Shown: positions 18,652 through 28,882 of the stretch, one piece after another | Layout: the number at the start of each line of letters is the position of its first letter | Position numbering within the stretch: position 1 is the stretch's first letter | Assembly (NCBI RefSeq): GCF_001669775.1 | Contig: NZ_LXWK01000002.1 | Span: forward strand, 23,381-87,380 | Reading direction: 5' to 3' | From: Rheinheimera sp. SA_1 | Lineage (GTDB): Bacteria > Pseudomonadota > Gammaproteobacteria > Enterobacterales > Alteromonadaceae | Length of the DNA stretch: 64,000 bases | The notes under the pieces: model-generated | Told to the model about the DNA's origin: nothing | The model's input: only the letters and a program-made list of their open reading frames with translations | Databases searched by the model: none | Program-made: the position numbers and the translations under genes

Positions 18652-18836
18652 AGTGTTCTCGAGGTTGCCGTGTCAAACGTTAGCCTCGAACCATAGGTTC
18701 AAGGCGGAAGTCAGATCAGCACCGCAGGCTTCCCGATACGAGCCGGGCTTGCACAATAGTGCTGGAAAAGAATTCCTATGTATAAACAATTATCGGCTCG
18801 GGGACATCGGCTTGATCACAAACAACCCAGAGAACG
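18652..18836 (-). ncRNA. ssrS: 6S RNA
   Basis: Reading the minus strand shows the landmarks of 6S RNA, which binds sigma-70 RNA polymerase. A 5' element TTCTCTGGGTTG is followed by GTCCCCGAGCCGATA, corresponding to the E. coli GTCCCCTGAGCCGATA. GGGAAGCCT lies near the centre, then a CCTTGAACC/GGTTCGAGG hairpin, and finally a closing arm ending near CAACCTCGAGAA. The position between zapA and fau is the classic location. The ends are estimated to within a few bases. Confidence 0.88.
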
Positions 18837-18872
18837 GGGTAAGTATATCACCGGAATAACCTGCGGGAACCC

Positions 18873-19136
18873 TTATTCTGCGTTCTTTTTCAGTTCCAGG
18901 ATCTCATTGCACAAATTTAACGCAATCATCAGTAACACGTCTTCGGCGCCATGCACACCTGGTTGATAACGGGTTTTTCCAACTCGTTCTTCCAGTTCCA
19001 GCATGGCATTTTGCAGCTTTTCTTCCTGACCGGCCGGGCAGGCAATTTTCATATGGCGGCCTAATACCGAAACCGTCAGTTGTTTTTGTTTTGGTTTGGT
19101 TGGTTGCTGTTCTGGGTTTTGCTTTTTCGGGTACAT
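18873..19136 (-). CDS. zapA: Cell division protein ZapA
   Basis: An 87-residue protein with the ZapA core: TVSVLGRHMKIACPAGQEE at the start of the beta region, LELEERVGKTR, and a C-terminal helix ALNLCNEILELKKN that forms the coiled coil. ZapA crosslinks FtsZ filaments at the Z ring. A GAAGG Shine-Dalgarno favours ATG 19136 over the TTG at 19148. It carries a short basic Pro/Gln/Lys-rich leader of about 15 residues before the core. It sits beside 6S RNA and opposite ygfB, as in E. coli. Confidence 0.92.
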   Translation of the reverse strand: MYPKKQNPEQQPTKPKQKQLTVSVLGRHMKIACPAGQEEKLQNAMLELEERVGKTRYQPGVHGAEDVLLMIALNLCNEILELKKNAE

Positions 19137-19257
19137 AATGGCCTTCAATCTTAAAACGAATAGGGTTCAGGTTTTGCTCAGACAGCTGCGGTTGACTTGG
19201 CGCTGCCGGGCTCTGGTGATAGCATAGTGAGCATCTTTATTGTCATGGCAACCTTCA

Positions 19258-19836
19258 ATGAATTCTCAACTGCTTAATTACGATCACTGGACCAGTCAAC
19301 TTGATCAAAATTCGGTGATGGCGTCAGCTGCCGAGTTACATGGTTTGATTGCTGGCATGCTCAGCGCCGGTGTTCCGGCGGATTCGGCGACGATTTTACC
19401 AGTATTGTACGACTTCTTAAACGATGGACAGGCGCTCAATGCACAATTAAAAGTGTCCATTGAACAATTAATCACCGAAACTGCCAAGCAACTCGCTGAT
19501 GAAGACTACAGTTTGCAACTATTAGTTCCGACCGACGACGATGCGATGCCAGAACGCCTCGAAGCATTAGTGGAATGGGCGCAAGCATTTCTGGTTGGTT
19601 TTGCCATTCAGCAAACCGATTTATCTCTGGTGTCAGTTGATGTGCGGGATGCGATTGAACAGTTATCCGAAGTAACCCGTATTGATATTTATACTGAAGA
19701 CGATGTCAGTGAAGCAGAAAATGAAGAATCTTATTATCTGGTGTTGGAACATGTACGTTTGATGGTGCTGACTTGTTTTAACGAAGTCGGACAGAAATTT
19801 ACCATCAGCGAAGTCGCTTCAAAAACCTTGCATTAA
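19258..19836 (+). CDS. ygfB: UPF0149 family protein (YgfB-like)
   Basis: A 192-residue acidic protein of the UPF0149 family, with LHGLIAGMLSAG near the N-terminus and the conserved C-terminal tail ending in KTLH. It lies just before pepP, as in E. coli and many gammaproteobacteria. The molecular role is not firmly known; in Pseudomonas a YgfB homologue affects gene regulation. The start was placed at ATG 19258; a TTG at 19240 in frame has no better ribosome site. Confidence 0.88.
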   Translation: MNSQLLNYDHWTSQLDQNSVMASAAELHGLIAGMLSAGVPADSATILPVLYDFLNDGQALNAQLKVSIEQLITETAKQLADEDYSLQLLVPTDDDAMPERLEALVEWAQAFLVGFAIQQTDLSLVSVDVRDAIEQLSEVTRIDIYTEDDVSEAENEESYYLVLEHVRLMVLTCFNEVGQKFTISEVASKTLH

Positions 19837-19882
19837 GCTGCGATTGTTTGCAAAAGCAGCCATTTTAAGTTCGGAGTTGATG

Positions 19883-21187
19883 ATGTCCGTTGCCCATTTT
19901 GCTTCACGCCGCGCCCGTCTGGCGGCCAGTTTGCCGTTAAATTCAGTGCTGTTAGTGCCGGCGGCTACCGAAATTACCCGTAGCCGTGATACCGAGTTTG
20001 CTTTTCGGCAGGACAGCGATTTTACCTATTTAACCGGTTTTCCGGAGCCAGATGCACTGTTGATTATCCAAAAAGCTGCGTCCGGCGACATCACCGAATT
20101 GTTGTTATGCCGGGTAAAAGATCAAATGGCCGAAATCTGGCAAGGTCGCCGTTTTGGCCCTGAGCAGGCCGCAACACAATTTGGGCTGCCAGCTATTGCC
20201 AATACCATGCTGGACACTGAGCTATTAAATGCATTGAACCAGAAAACCACGCTGATGTATGCGCCAGGCACTTATGCCGAATTTGATGCACTGGTCAGCA
20301 GCAGCCTGTCGACGCTGCGCAAATACCCCAAACGCGGTTATGCCGCGCCGACGCAAATCCTTGATTTACGGCCAGTGATTGCCGAACTGCGATTATTTAA
20401 AGATGAAGCCGAGGTCGCGGTGATGCGCCAGGCCGGTGTGATTAGCGCTGAAGCTCACGTTAAAGCGATGCAGGTTTGCCAGCCAGGGATGTGGGAATAT
20501 CAGTTAGAGGCAACCATTCGCCATCATTTTGGTATGCAAGGCGCCCGCGAATGTGGTTATAACACTATTGTCGGCGGCGGCGAAAACGGCTGTATTTTGC
20601 ATTACACCGACAATAATGCGCAGCTTAAAGATGGTGATTTAGTGCTGATTGATGCCGGCTGTGAACTACAAGGTTACAGCGCCGATATTACCCGTACCTT
20701 CCCGGTGAACGGTAAATTCAGCGCTGAGCAGGCGGCGATTTATCAGGTTGTGTTAAATGCACAATATGCAGCCTGCGCCGCAGTGAAGCCGGGTAATAGC
20801 AGCAAAGATACTTTAGCTGCAGCCATTTTTGCGCTAACCAAAGGCTTGTTAGAACTTGGCATTTTACAGGGCGAACAAGAGTCGCTCGTCGCGGAGCTGG
20901 CCTGCAAAAAGTACTTTATTCATGGCCTTGGCCATTGGTTGGGGCTGGATGTACATGATGTTGGTGCTTATAAAGTCAATGATATCGAACGGCCATTTGA
21001 ACCCGGCATGGTACTGACGATTGAGCCTGGTTTGTATATCCCAACCGGCTCTGATTGCGACCCCAAATGGTGGGGGCTGGCGGTGCGGATTGAAGATGAC
21101 TTGTTGGTAACGAGCGAAGGACATTTGAATTTGACCGATACTGTGCCCAAAGAAATCAGCGCTATTGAACAGTTGATGCTCAGGTGA
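19883..21187 (+). CDS. pepP: Xaa-Pro aminopeptidase PepP
   Basis: A 434-residue manganese aminopeptidase P that releases N-terminal residues next to proline. The N-terminal creatinase-like domain includes SRDTEFAFRQDSDFTYLTGF. The pita-bread catalytic domain shows metal ligands in LVLIDAGCELQGYSADITRTFPV (two Asp), HGLGHWLGLDVHDVG (His), TIEPGLY (Glu) and VRIEDD (Glu). ATG 19883 is preferred for spacing to the GGAG element; another ATG lies three bases earlier. It overlaps ubiH by four bases, as in the E. coli pepP-ubiH-ubiI operon. Confidence 0.95.
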   Translation: MSVAHFASRRARLAASLPLNSVLLVPAATEITRSRDTEFAFRQDSDFTYLTGFPEPDALLIIQKAASGDITELLLCRVKDQMAEIWQGRRFGPEQAATQFGLPAIANTMLDTELLNALNQKTTLMYAPGTYAEFDALVSSSLSTLRKYPKRGYAAPTQILDLRPVIAELRLFKDEAEVAVMRQAGVISAEAHVKAMQVCQPGMWEYQLEATIRHHFGMQGARECGYNTIVGGGENGCILHYTDNNAQLKDGDLVLIDAGCELQGYSADITRTFPVNGKFSAEQAAIYQVVLNAQYAACAAVKPGNSSKDTLAAAIFALTKGLLELGILQGEQESLVAELACKKYFIHGLGHWLGLDVHDVGAYKVNDIERPFEPGMVLTIEPGLYIPTGSDCDPKWWGLAVRIEDDLLVTSEGHLNLTDTVPKEISAIEQLMLR

Positions 21188-22497
21188 AAAACTTTGATCT
21201 GGTGATTGCCGGTGGTGGCATGACCGGCGCTATGTTGGCGCAGGTGTTGTTATCGCAGCATCCGTCGTTACAGCTGGCTATTGTTGAACAAACTGCTGAA
21301 ACCGTTAGTTCAGCTGCCACTGCAATGAGTTCAGGCTCTGCCGTGTTGGCCAGCGCTCCAATCAACAGTTTCGACAGTCGCAGCATTGCGCTTGCTGCCG
21401 GCAGTGTGGAATTGCTGCAGCACTGGGGTTTGTGGTCGGAAATTTCGGCCAATGCCTGCGCCATAAAACAAATTCAGGTGTCCGATCGCGGCCATTTTGG
21501 TAAAACCTATTTAAACGCGGCCGAATTTAACCGGCAAAGCCTGGGTCAGGTGCTGGAAATTGAATGGCTGGGTGCGTTGTTATACCCCAAATTAGCCAAA
21601 TTCAGCGCCCAAGGTCGCTTGCACTGGTTCAGACCGGATCGCATCCAGAGCCTGCAAACCACCCCCGAGCAGCAAATTTTGCAGCTACAAAGTGGCGTCG
21701 AAATTACTGCCAAACTGCTGATTATCTGTGAAGGTGGTGATTCACCAACCCGGCAACTGGCCGGCATGGCGTTGACCCAGCAGCCTTATAGCCAAGCGGC
21801 ACTTATTAGCAATGTCGGGCTGGCTGAGACGCATCAACACATTGCTTTTGAGCGTTTTACTGCAGATGGCCCAATTGCCTTATTGCCGTTAACTAAGCAG
21901 CGTTATTCGCTGGTCTGGACCTTACCGCCACAGCAAGCACAGCAAATACTACAACTGCCAGACGAGCAATTTTTACAGCAATTACAACAAGCTTTTGGCT
22001 ATAGAGCCGGCGTGTTTCAAAAAGTTGGCCAGCGGCAGCTCTATCCGTTAACGCTCAAATACAGTGCTGAACCATCCAAACACCGGGTATTGCTTTGTGG
22101 CAATAGCCTGCATAATTTGCATCCAATCGCCGGCCAGGGATTTAATTTGGCGCTACGCGATATCGCCGCCATTACTGGCCTCATCTCGACACAATTAACT
22201 TCGGAAAAACCCGCCGATGTTGGCTGTTATGCCGTGACCCGAGCCTATCAGCAGTTGCGCCAACCCGATATCAGCCAGGTCATTCAGTTTACCGACGCGC
22301 TGGTGCGACTTTTTTCCAACAACAGTCGTTTAATGGCCCTGGGTCGCAGCCTTGGTTTAACGGCGTTGATGAGTTGCCCTGAGCTTAAAACCAAGTTTGC
22401 CAATCAAAGCATGGGGTTAAGCCCAATCTTGCGGCAACAGCAACAGCTAGAGTCATTGCTACCGTCAGGCAATCCAGCATCAACCAATCCCCCATAA
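21184..22497 (+). CDS. ubiH: 2-octaprenyl-6-methoxyphenol hydroxylase UbiH
   Basis: A 437-residue FAD monooxygenase of ubiquinone synthesis. The dinucleotide motif is VIAGGGMTGAMLAQ at the N-terminus, the Ser-rich DSRSIAL region follows, and the FAD-binding motif AGQGFNLALRD lies near residue 315. It begins with GTG inside the pepP stop (GTGA overlap), so it is translationally coupled. A Ser/Ala-rich stretch of about 20 residues around residue 45 looks like a lineage-specific insertion. The C-terminus has a low-complexity QQQQLE tail. UbiI follows 24 bases later. Confidence 0.92.
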   Translation: MKNFDLVIAGGGMTGAMLAQVLLSQHPSLQLAIVEQTAETVSSAATAMSSGSAVLASAPINSFDSRSIALAAGSVELLQHWGLWSEISANACAIKQIQVSDRGHFGKTYLNAAEFNRQSLGQVLEIEWLGALLYPKLAKFSAQGRLHWFRPDRIQSLQTTPEQQILQLQSGVEITAKLLIICEGGDSPTRQLAGMALTQQPYSQAALISNVGLAETHQHIAFERFTADGPIALLPLTKQRYSLVWTLPPQQAQQILQLPDEQFLQQLQQAFGYRAGVFQKVGQRQLYPLTLKYSAEPSKHRVLLCGNSLHNLHPIAGQGFNLALRDIAAITGLISTQLTSEKPADVGCYAVTRAYQQLRQPDISQVIQFTDALVRLFSNNSRLMALGRSLGLTALMSCPELKTKFANQSMGLSPILRQQQQLESLLPSGNPASTNPP

Positions 22498-22521
22498 AAA
22501 CAAAAGGCGGTGCCATAAAGC

Positions 22522-23745
22522 ATGCAAACTTCAGATGTAGTCATTGTAGGCGGTGGCAGTGCCGGCCTGACCTTAGCTCTGTTGCTGGCAACCGGCGAGC
22601 ATAGTAAACACCTGTCCATTCAGCTATTAGATCAAGGCCCGGCACCATTACCACAACCGGCCACTTTTCAGCGGGTGAGTGCACTTAATCTGGCGTCAAA
22701 ACGGCTATTAGAACAGCTGGCGGTATGGCCACAACTGACCGCCAACCCGGCCTATCAGCGGATGGAAGTGTGGGAAGCCGACAGTTTCGCCCGGATTTCG
22801 TTTGATGCGGCATCTTTAGGCCACCCCGCGCTTGGTTTTATTGTCGATAACGAACAATTACGCCAGCAGCTGTATGCGAGGGTGCAACAACTACCGCAGA
22901 TCAGCTGCCGGTTTGGCGTGACCATTAAAGAAATCAGCGCTGGCGATGAGCAAAACCTGTTGCAGCTGGCCGATGGGCAAATATTGCTGGCTAAATTGCT
23001 GGTTGGTGCTGATGGCGCTAATTCCTTTGTACGCCAGCAGCTGCAATTGCCAATCGCGTTTTGGGATTACGAGCAGCATGCGCTGGTGGCGACGATCAGA
23101 ACGGCTGAGCCCCATCAGCAAACGGCGCGGCAAGTATTTTTACCGGCCGGTCCTTTGGCCTTGTTGCCGCTTGCTGATCCACATCTGTGTTCGATTGTCT
23201 GGAGCACCAGCCCACAGCATGCGGCAAGCTTGCATGCAGCAAGTTCAGCAAGCTTTTCGCAGCAGCTGACCAGTGCCTGCAACGCCGTACTGGGTATGGC
23301 CGAACTGGTCGGTGAATCGTCAGTCTATCCATTGACCATGCGCTACGCGAAACAATGGTTTCGGCAACAAGCAGTGCTGGTCGCCGATGCCGCGCATACC
23401 ATTCACCCATTGGCCGGGCAGGGCATGAACCTGGGGTTGATGGACGTTGCTGCATTAGCAGAACTAATCAATCAGCAGTTAGCGCGGAATTTACCGCTGG
23501 TAGAACAACGATTGTTACGCCAATACGAACGCTGGCGAAAAAGTGAGGCACAACAAATGATTGCAGCGATGGAGCTGTTTAAACGCGGTTTTGGTAGCCA
23601 GTTGAAACTACCGAAGCTGGTCAGAGCTGTTGGGATGAAACTGACTGATCAGCTGCCGTTGTTGAAGGAAAAGATCATGGCGGCCGCCCTTGGCAACAGT
23701 GGCGACTTGCCGCAGCTGGCAAGGCCTGAAGTCATTAAACTTTAA
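22522..23745 (+). CDS. ubiI: 2-octaprenylphenol hydroxylase UbiI (VisC)
   Basis: A 407-residue FAD monooxygenase paralogous to UbiH, adding the C5 hydroxyl in aerobic ubiquinone synthesis. Visible motifs are VVIVGGGSAGLTLALLLA, VGADGANSFVRQQL (second FAD contact) and DAAHTIHPLAGQGMNLGLMD. It is the last gene of the ygfB-pepP-ubiH-ubiI group. It could be labelled UbiF in some schemes; the gene order supports UbiI. Confidence 0.9.
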   Translation: MQTSDVVIVGGGSAGLTLALLLATGEHSKHLSIQLLDQGPAPLPQPATFQRVSALNLASKRLLEQLAVWPQLTANPAYQRMEVWEADSFARISFDAASLGHPALGFIVDNEQLRQQLYARVQQLPQISCRFGVTIKEISAGDEQNLLQLADGQILLAKLLVGADGANSFVRQQLQLPIAFWDYEQHALVATIRTAEPHQQTARQVFLPAGPLALLPLADPHLCSIVWSTSPQHAASLHAASSASFSQQLTSACNAVLGMAELVGESSVYPLTMRYAKQWFRQQAVLVADAAHTIHPLAGQGMNLGLMDVAALAELINQQLARNLPLVEQRLLRQYERWRKSEAQQMIAAMELFKRGFGSQLKLPKLVRAVGMKLTDQLPLLKEKIMAAALGNSGDLPQLARPEVIKL

Positions 23746-24025
23746 TAGGATTTTAATAATATAAGGTATACAACCGGAAGGATGTAGGTGGTTTCGCATT
23801 ATTAAATCTAATGAAAATGGGGCTGTTTGCTGTTTAGTCCATCGGCTATAATCCGCGCCATCTTTTAGCGATACCCGTAATGATGCTGTGGAATTCAGCA
23901 AAATTGCCGGGCAGAAGCCGCAGTGATCCATAGCTGTGGCATGCTGTCAGACAAGCTGGAACTACAGTAACTTTACTACCCTATGACAATAGCTGGTGCC
24001 CACATCAGCGCAGAGGATGGTACAG
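23746..24025 (+). promoter_or_regulatory. gcvT promoter and long leader region
   Basis: A consensus -10 (TATAAT, 23847-23852) lies about 175 bases before the gcvT start, giving a long leader. The leader can form local hairpins, such as GCCGCAG pairing with CTGTGGC near 23920-23945. No glycine riboswitch core could be recognised. AGAGGA eight bases before ATG 24026 serves as ribosome site. Control by GcvA is inferred from the linked gcvA gene. Confidence 0.55.
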
Positions 24026-25105
24026 ATGGCTCAACAAACTGTGTTAATTGGCAAACATCTCGAAGCTGGCGCTAAAGTCGTCGATTTCCATGGCTGGGAT
24101 ATGCCACTGCATTACGGCTCTCAAATTGAAGAACACCACGCGGTCCGCACCGATGCTGGCATGTTCGACGTTTCTCATATGACCATTGTTGACCTGACAG
24201 GCTCCCGCACCCGCGAATTCCTGCGTTATTTAGTCGCCAACGACGTTGCCAAATTAACTACCCCTGGTAAAGCGCTGTACACCGGCATGCTGAACGAAGC
24301 CGGCGGCGTGATTGACGATTTAATCGTTTATTTCATGACTGAAAACTTTTTCCGCTTAGTAGTGAATTCTGCCACCCGCGAAAAAGACCTGGCCTGGATC
24401 AACGCCCAGGCCAAAGCCTTTGATGTCACTGTCACCGAGCGTCCTGAATTTGCGATGATCGCAGTGCAGGGCCCGAACGCCAAAGCCAAAGTGGCGACCT
24501 TATTATCCGATGAGCAAAAAGCTGCAGTTGCTGGCATGAAGCCGTTCTTTGGCGTACAAGCCGGTAATTTGTTTATCGCCACTACCGGTTACACTGGTGA
24601 AGATGGTTACGAAATTTCTCTGCCAAACGGCGCTGCCGCTGATTTCTGGCAACAACTGCTGGATGCTGGGGTAAAACCTGCCGGTTTAGGCGCCCGCGAC
24701 ACTTTACGTTTAGAAGCAGGCATGAACCTGTACGGCCAGGATATGGACGAAACGGTATCACCACTGGCCGCCAATATGGGCTGGACCATCGCGTGGGAAC
24801 CAAGCGACCGTAACTTTATTGGCCGTAGCGCGCTGGAAGCACAACGTGCTGCCGGTACCTTTAAGCTGGTTGGCCTGGTGATGGAGCAAAAAGGTGTGCT
24901 GCGTCATGGTCAAAAAGTGCTTGTTGCAGGCGGCGAAGGCGAAATCACCTCAGGTACTTTCTCGCCAACTCTGGGTTACAGTATTGCGATGGCCCGCGTA
25001 CCAGCTACGGTTGGCGACACGGCAGAAGTGGATATCCGTGGTAAATTAGTGCCGGTTCAGGTTGTGAAACCGTCATTTGTACGTATGGGCAAAAAAGTCA
25101 TCTAA
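24026..25105 (+). CDS. gcvT: Glycine cleavage system T protein (aminomethyltransferase)
   Basis: A 359-residue folate-dependent enzyme that transfers the aminomethyl carbon from lipoyl-H protein to tetrahydrofolate, releasing ammonia. Family signatures include [39 protein letters not shown] and [20 protein letters not shown]. The start ATG 24026 has the best ribosome site. It is the first gene of gcvT-gcvH-gcvP, and the codon use looks that of a well-expressed gene. Confidence 0.97.
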   Translation: MAQQTVLIGKHLEAGAKVVDFHGWDMPLHYGSQIEEHHAVRTDAGMFDVSHMTIVDLTGSRTREFLRYLVANDVAKLTTPGKALYTGMLNEAGGVIDDLIVYFMTENFFRLVVNSATREKDLAWINAQAKAFDVTVTERPEFAMIAVQGPNAKAKVATLLSDEQKAAVAGMKPFFGVQAGNLFIATTGYTGEDGYEISLPNGAAADFWQQLLDAGVKPAGLGARDTLRLEAGMNLYGQDMDETVSPLAANMGWTIAWEPSDRNFIGRSALEAQRAAGTFKLVGLVMEQKGVLRHGQKVLVAGGEGEITSGTFSPTLGYSIAMARVPATVGDTAEVDIRGKLVPVQVVKPSFVRMGKKVI

Positions 25106-25204
25106 ACTAGCTGTGCGCTGGTCGGCTTCCGGGCCTGCCAGCGAAAAAACAACAAACAAATACTCATTAATAAATACTGAGAATAAAAGGTCTGAGGAAC
25201 TAAC

Positions 25205-25591
25205 ATGAGCACTATCCCACAAGAATTAAAATACGCATCATCACACGAATGGGTTCGTAGCGAAGGCAACGGCGTTTACACCGTTGGCATCACTGAACAC
25301 GCGCAAGACCTGTTAGGCGATATGGTGTTTGTTGAATTGCCAGATGTGGGTGACACTGTTGCTCAGGGCGACGATGTTGCTGTTGCTGAATCAGTGAAAG
25401 CGGCTTCTGATATTTACGCGCCAATTTCTGGCGAAATCGTAGCCGTGAACGACGCGCTGAACGACTCACCAGAAACAGTGAACAGCGCACCATTTGCTGA
25501 TGGCTGGATGTTCCAGATCAAAGCATCTGACGAAGCCGAGCTGGCTGGTTTATTAGATGCTGCCGGTTACGCAGCTTCTATCGCAGAATAA
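25205..25591 (+). CDS. gcvH: Glycine cleavage system H protein
   Basis: A 128-residue lipoyl carrier protein that shuttles the aminomethyl group between P, T and L proteins. The lipoylation site is Lys65 in [13 protein letters not shown]. The N-terminal HEWVR and the C-terminal DGWMFQIK match the family. A strong ribosome site (AGGTCTGAGGA) precedes the ATG. It sits between gcvT and gcvP and is followed by a strong terminator, so gcvP may need read-through or its own promoter. Confidence 0.97.
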   Translation: MSTIPQELKYASSHEWVRSEGNGVYTVGITEHAQDLLGDMVFVELPDVGDTVAQGDDVAVAESVKAASDIYAPISGEIVAVNDALNDSPETVNSAPFADGWMFQIKASDEAELAGLLDAAGYAASIAE

Positions 25592-25607
25592 GTTCGAAAA
25601 ATAGAAT

Positions 25608-25632
25608 AAACCCCGCTAACCAGCGGGGTTTT
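25608..25632 (+). terminator. Terminator between gcvH and gcvP
   Basis: Stem AACCCCGCT/AGCGGGGTT with a 4-base loop, then TTTGTTT. This is a good intrinsic terminator placed inside the gcvTHP gene set. It would raise gcvT-gcvH output relative to gcvP unless gcvP has its own promoter in the 118 bases that follow. Confidence 0.8.
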
Positions 25633-25750
25633 GTTTATCCCATCGTGGATAAATCCAGTGTTAAATTGGTGAAAGACAAGGCTGAATGCCAGTTGACTGC
25701 GTATCAAAGCCAACTTTCACCCCCGTTAAGCTTTTTAGGAAATTCCAGGC

Positions 25751-28639
25751 ATGACCACTTCTGTGAAAACCCTGTCGCAACTTGCGAATCAAACTGATTT
25801 TATCGCCCGTCATATCGGCCCGAACGCTACTGAAACCGCAGCGATGCTGGCTGAACTGGGCGTCAGCAGTGTCGAAGAGCTGATTGCTCAGACAGTACCT
25901 GCCGGTATTCGTCTGACTACGCCTCTGTCCACCGGCGAAGCGACCACAGAAGCGGATGCGCTGACTTACTTAAAAGCTGCTGCCAGCAAAAACAAAATGT
26001 TTACCTCTTACATTGGTATGGGTTATCACCCAACACATACGCCGAATGTCATTCTGCGTAACGTGCTGGAAAACCCGGGCTGGTACACCGCGTACACGCC
26101 ATACCAGCCGGAAATTGCCCAGGGCCGTTTAGAAGCGCTGCTGAATTTCCAACAGGTTTCATTAGATTTAACCGGCATGGAACTGGCCTCTGCCTCCCTG
26201 CTGGACGAAGCGACTGCCGCTGCTGAAGCGATGGCGCTGGCCAAACGTGTCACTAAAAACAAATCTAACACTTACTTCATCGCCGATGACGTGCATCCAC
26301 AAACCATCGACGTTGTACGTACCCGTGCCGAGATGTTCGGTTTTGAAACTATCGTAGGTTCTGCTGCGGATGCAGTAAACCATGATGTATTTGGCGCATT
26401 AATTCAATACCCGTCCACCACCGGTGAAGTGCGTAACGATGCTCAGCTGATTGCTGATTTAAAAGCGAAAAAAGCCATTGTTGCAGTAGCAACTGATCCA
26501 ATGGCGCTGTTGCTGTTGACCTCCCCTGGTGAATTAGGTGCTGATGTGGTGCTGGGTTCAGCGCAGCGTTTTGGCGTGCCAATGGCTTTTGGTGGCCCAC
26601 ACTCAGCGTTTTTCGCTACCCGTGATGATTACAAACGTTCGATGCCAGGCCGGATTATCGGCGTGTCGAAAGACCGTCGTGGCAATCAGGCACTGCGCAT
26701 GGCAATGCAAACGCGCGAGCAACATATCCGCCGCGAAAAAGCCAACTCGAATATCTGTACTGCACAAGTATTACTGGCCAATATGGCGTCGTTCTACTGC
26801 GTGTACCATGGCCCGGTTGGCCTGAAAAATATCGCCGAGCGAATTCACCGTTCAGCCGACATCTTCGCAGCCGGCTTAACTGCCAAAGGCGTTGCGCTGA
26901 AACACAACAGCTGGTTCGACACTGTGACTTTCGCTGTTGCCAATCGTAGCGAAGTAGTAGCCCGTGCATTAGCTGCTGGCGTGAACTTCCGTACCGATTT
27001 AGCCGATACTTTAGGTGTCAGCTTCCACGAGCAAACTGCAGCGGCCGATATTGCCAAGCTGTTTGATGTGGTATTCGGCGCTGGCCACGGTTTAGATGTT
27101 GCTGCATTGGATGCCGCTATCGTTGCTAAAGGCTCGAACTCTATTCCTGTTGATTTAGTGCGGACTTCTAAATACTTAACGCACCCGGTCTTTAACCAGT
27201 ATCACAGCGAAACTGAGATGCTGCGTTATATCAAAAAGCTGGAAAACAAAGACTTAGCACTGAACCACGCGATGATTTCATTAGGTTCTTGCACCATGAA
27301 ATTAAACGCTACTGCCGAGATGATCCCGGTGACCTGGCCAGAATTTGCGTCATTACACCCGTTCGTGCCAAAAGATCAGGCCGAAGGTTATTACCAGATG
27401 ATCGGCGAACTGGCTGATTGGCTGGTCGATATTACCGGTTATGACCAAATGTCGATGCAGCCAAACTCGGGCGCGCAAGGCGAATACGCTGGTTTAATTG
27501 CCATCCGTAAGTACCATGAAAGCCGTGGTGATTCACACCGCAACATCTGTTTAATTCCGGTGTCGGCGCACGGTACTAACCCGGCAACAGCAGCAATGGC
27601 CAGTTTTGAAGTGGTGCTGGTGGATTGTGATAAATCCGGCAACATCGATATGGCTGATTTAAAAGCCAAAGCCGAAGCGGTTTCTGACAAATTAGCCGCC
27701 ATTATGGTGACTTACCCGTCAACGCACGGTGTGTTTGAAGAATCAATTCGCGAACTGTGTGACGTTATTCACGCGCACGGCGGCCAGGTCTATATGGACG
27801 GCGCGAACATGAATGCCCAGGTTGGCGTGACGTCACCAGGCTTTATCGGTGCTGACGTATCTCACTTAAACCTGCACAAAACTTTCTGTATTCCACACGG
27901 CGGTGGCGGCCCAGGTATGGGTCCAATCGGCGTCAAAAAACAGTTGGCGCCGTTCCTGCCAAACCACGCTGTCGTGAAAATTGCTGGTACTGGCGCGGAT
28001 AACGGCGCAGTTTCGGCCGCACCATTTGGTAGCGCCGGCATTCTGCCAATCAGCTGGATGTACATCAAAATGATGGGCGGCGACGGTTTACGTCAAGCCA
28101 CTGAAATGGCGATTTTAAACGCCAACTACATGGCCGCCAAGTTAGATCCAATGTTCCCGGTATTGTACAAAGGCGCCAACGGCCGCGTTGCGCACGAGTG
28201 TATTATCGACATGCGTCCATTAAAAGAAGCCACTGGCGTGACTGAAATGGACATCGCCAAACGTTTAATGGACTACGGTTTCCACGCTCCGACTATGTCG
28301 TTCCCGGTTGCTGGCACGCTGATGATTGAACCAACTGAATCTGAAGCCAAAGTGGAAATGGACAAGTTCATCGAAGCGATGACTGCTATTCGTGCTGAAA
28401 TCGCCCGGGTTGAAGCAGGTGAGTGGACAGCGGACAACAGCCCGCTGCACTTCGCGCCACACACCATGGCCGATATTTTCGACACCAACTGGGACCGCGC
28501 CTACGACCGTCAATACGCCGCATTCCCGGCGCAATACGTCGCCGACAACAAGTTCTGGCCAACCGTTTCACGGATTGATGACGTTTATGGCGACCGGAAT
28601 TTAATGTGCGCTTGCCCTAGTCCGGAAGATTATCGTTAG
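25751..28639 (+). CDS. gcvP: Glycine dehydrogenase (decarboxylating), P protein
   Basis: A 962-residue pyridoxal phosphate enzyme that decarboxylates glycine and passes the aminomethyl group to GcvH. Both halves of the fused P protein are present. The N-terminal half has FIARHIGPN and [14 protein letters not shown]. The C-terminal half contains the PLP lysine at about residue 710 in [19 protein letters not shown], preceded by GSCTMKLN. Length matches single-chain GcvP in gammaproteobacteria. It is separated from gcvH by a terminator and followed by a terminator hairpin. Confidence 0.97.
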   Translation: MTTSVKTLSQLANQTDFIARHIGPNATETAAMLAELGVSSVEELIAQTVPAGIRLTTPLSTGEATTEADALTYLKAAASKNKMFTSYIGMGYHPTHTPNVILRNVLENPGWYTAYTPYQPEIAQGRLEALLNFQQVSLDLTGMELASASLLDEATAAAEAMALAKRVTKNKSNTYFIADDVHPQTIDVVRTRAEMFGFETIVGSAADAVNHDVFGALIQYPSTTGEVRNDAQLIADLKAKKAIVAVATDPMALLLLTSPGELGADVVLGSAQRFGVPMAFGGPHSAFFATRDDYKRSMPGRIIGVSKDRRGNQALRMAMQTREQHIRREKANSNICTAQVLLANMASFYCVYHGPVGLKNIAERIHRSADIFAAGLTAKGVALKHNSWFDTVTFAVANRSEVVARALAAGVNFRTDLADTLGVSFHEQTAAADIAKLFDVVFGAGHGLDVAALDAAIVAKGSNSIPVDLVRTSKYLTHPVFNQYHSETEMLRYIKKLENKDLALNHAMISLGSCTMKLNATAEMIPVTWPEFASLHPFVPKDQAEGYYQMIGELADWLVDITGYDQMSMQPNSGAQGEYAGLIAIRKYHESRGDSHRNICLIPVSAHGTNPATAAMASFEVVLVDCDKSGNIDMADLKAKAEAVSDKLAAIMVTYPSTHGVFEESIRELCDVIHAHGGQVYMDGANMNAQVGVTSPGFIGADVSHLNLHKTFCIPHGGGGPGMGPIGVKKQLAPFLPNHAVVKIAGTGADNGAVSAAPFGSAGILPISWMYIKMMGGDGLRQATEMAILNANYMAAKLDPMFPVLYKGANGRVAHECIIDMRPLKEATGVTEMDIAKRLMDYGFHAPTMSFPVAGTLMIEPTESEAKVEMDKFIEAMTAIRAEIARVEAGEWTADNSPLHFAPHTMADIFDTNWDRAYDRQYAAFPAQYVADNKFWPTVSRIDDVYGDRNLMCACPSPEDYR

Positions 28640-28666
28640 TAAAATCAACTACTGATCACGACAATT

Positions 28667-28722
28667 CTAGTTGGTAACCGATCCAATCTAGTTGGAAACC
28701 GACAAATGTAGTTGGAAACTCG
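28667..28722. repeat. Three direct repeats downstream of gcvP
   Basis: Three copies of a 15-base unit with consensus CTAGTTGGAAACCGA at 28667-28681, 28688-28702 and 28708-28722. The period is 20-21 bases, with one to four differences per copy. They lie between the gcvP stop and its terminator, at the junction with the accessory block. Short, regularly phased repeats like these occur at ends of IS21-type elements; no transposase is present here. Confidence 0.7.
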
Positions 28723-28740
28723 TGTGAAACTCTGATGAAT

Positions 28741-28771
28741 AGAGGCGAACTTAGGTTCGCCTCTTTTTTTA
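28741..28771. terminator. Intrinsic terminator downstream of gcvP
   Basis: A perfect 10-base stem AGAGGCGAAC/GTTCGCCTCT with a 4-base loop, followed by TTTTTTT on the plus strand. It probably ends the gcvP transcript. Confidence 0.85.
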
Positions 28772-28882
28772 GGTCTGAATCAGGCCTTGTCGTTCAGCAA
28801 AAAGCTCATCGCAAATTCAATAGTTCAACAAAACACTACTTTCCCGTATCAGTTCAGGTCAACATTTAGGTCTGTTCCGGAC

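Noticed and set aside
23853..24025. Glycine riboswitch in the gcvT leader
   Set aside because: The leader is long enough and forms hairpins, but the conserved glycine aptamer core could not be found on reading. A covariance search would settle it.
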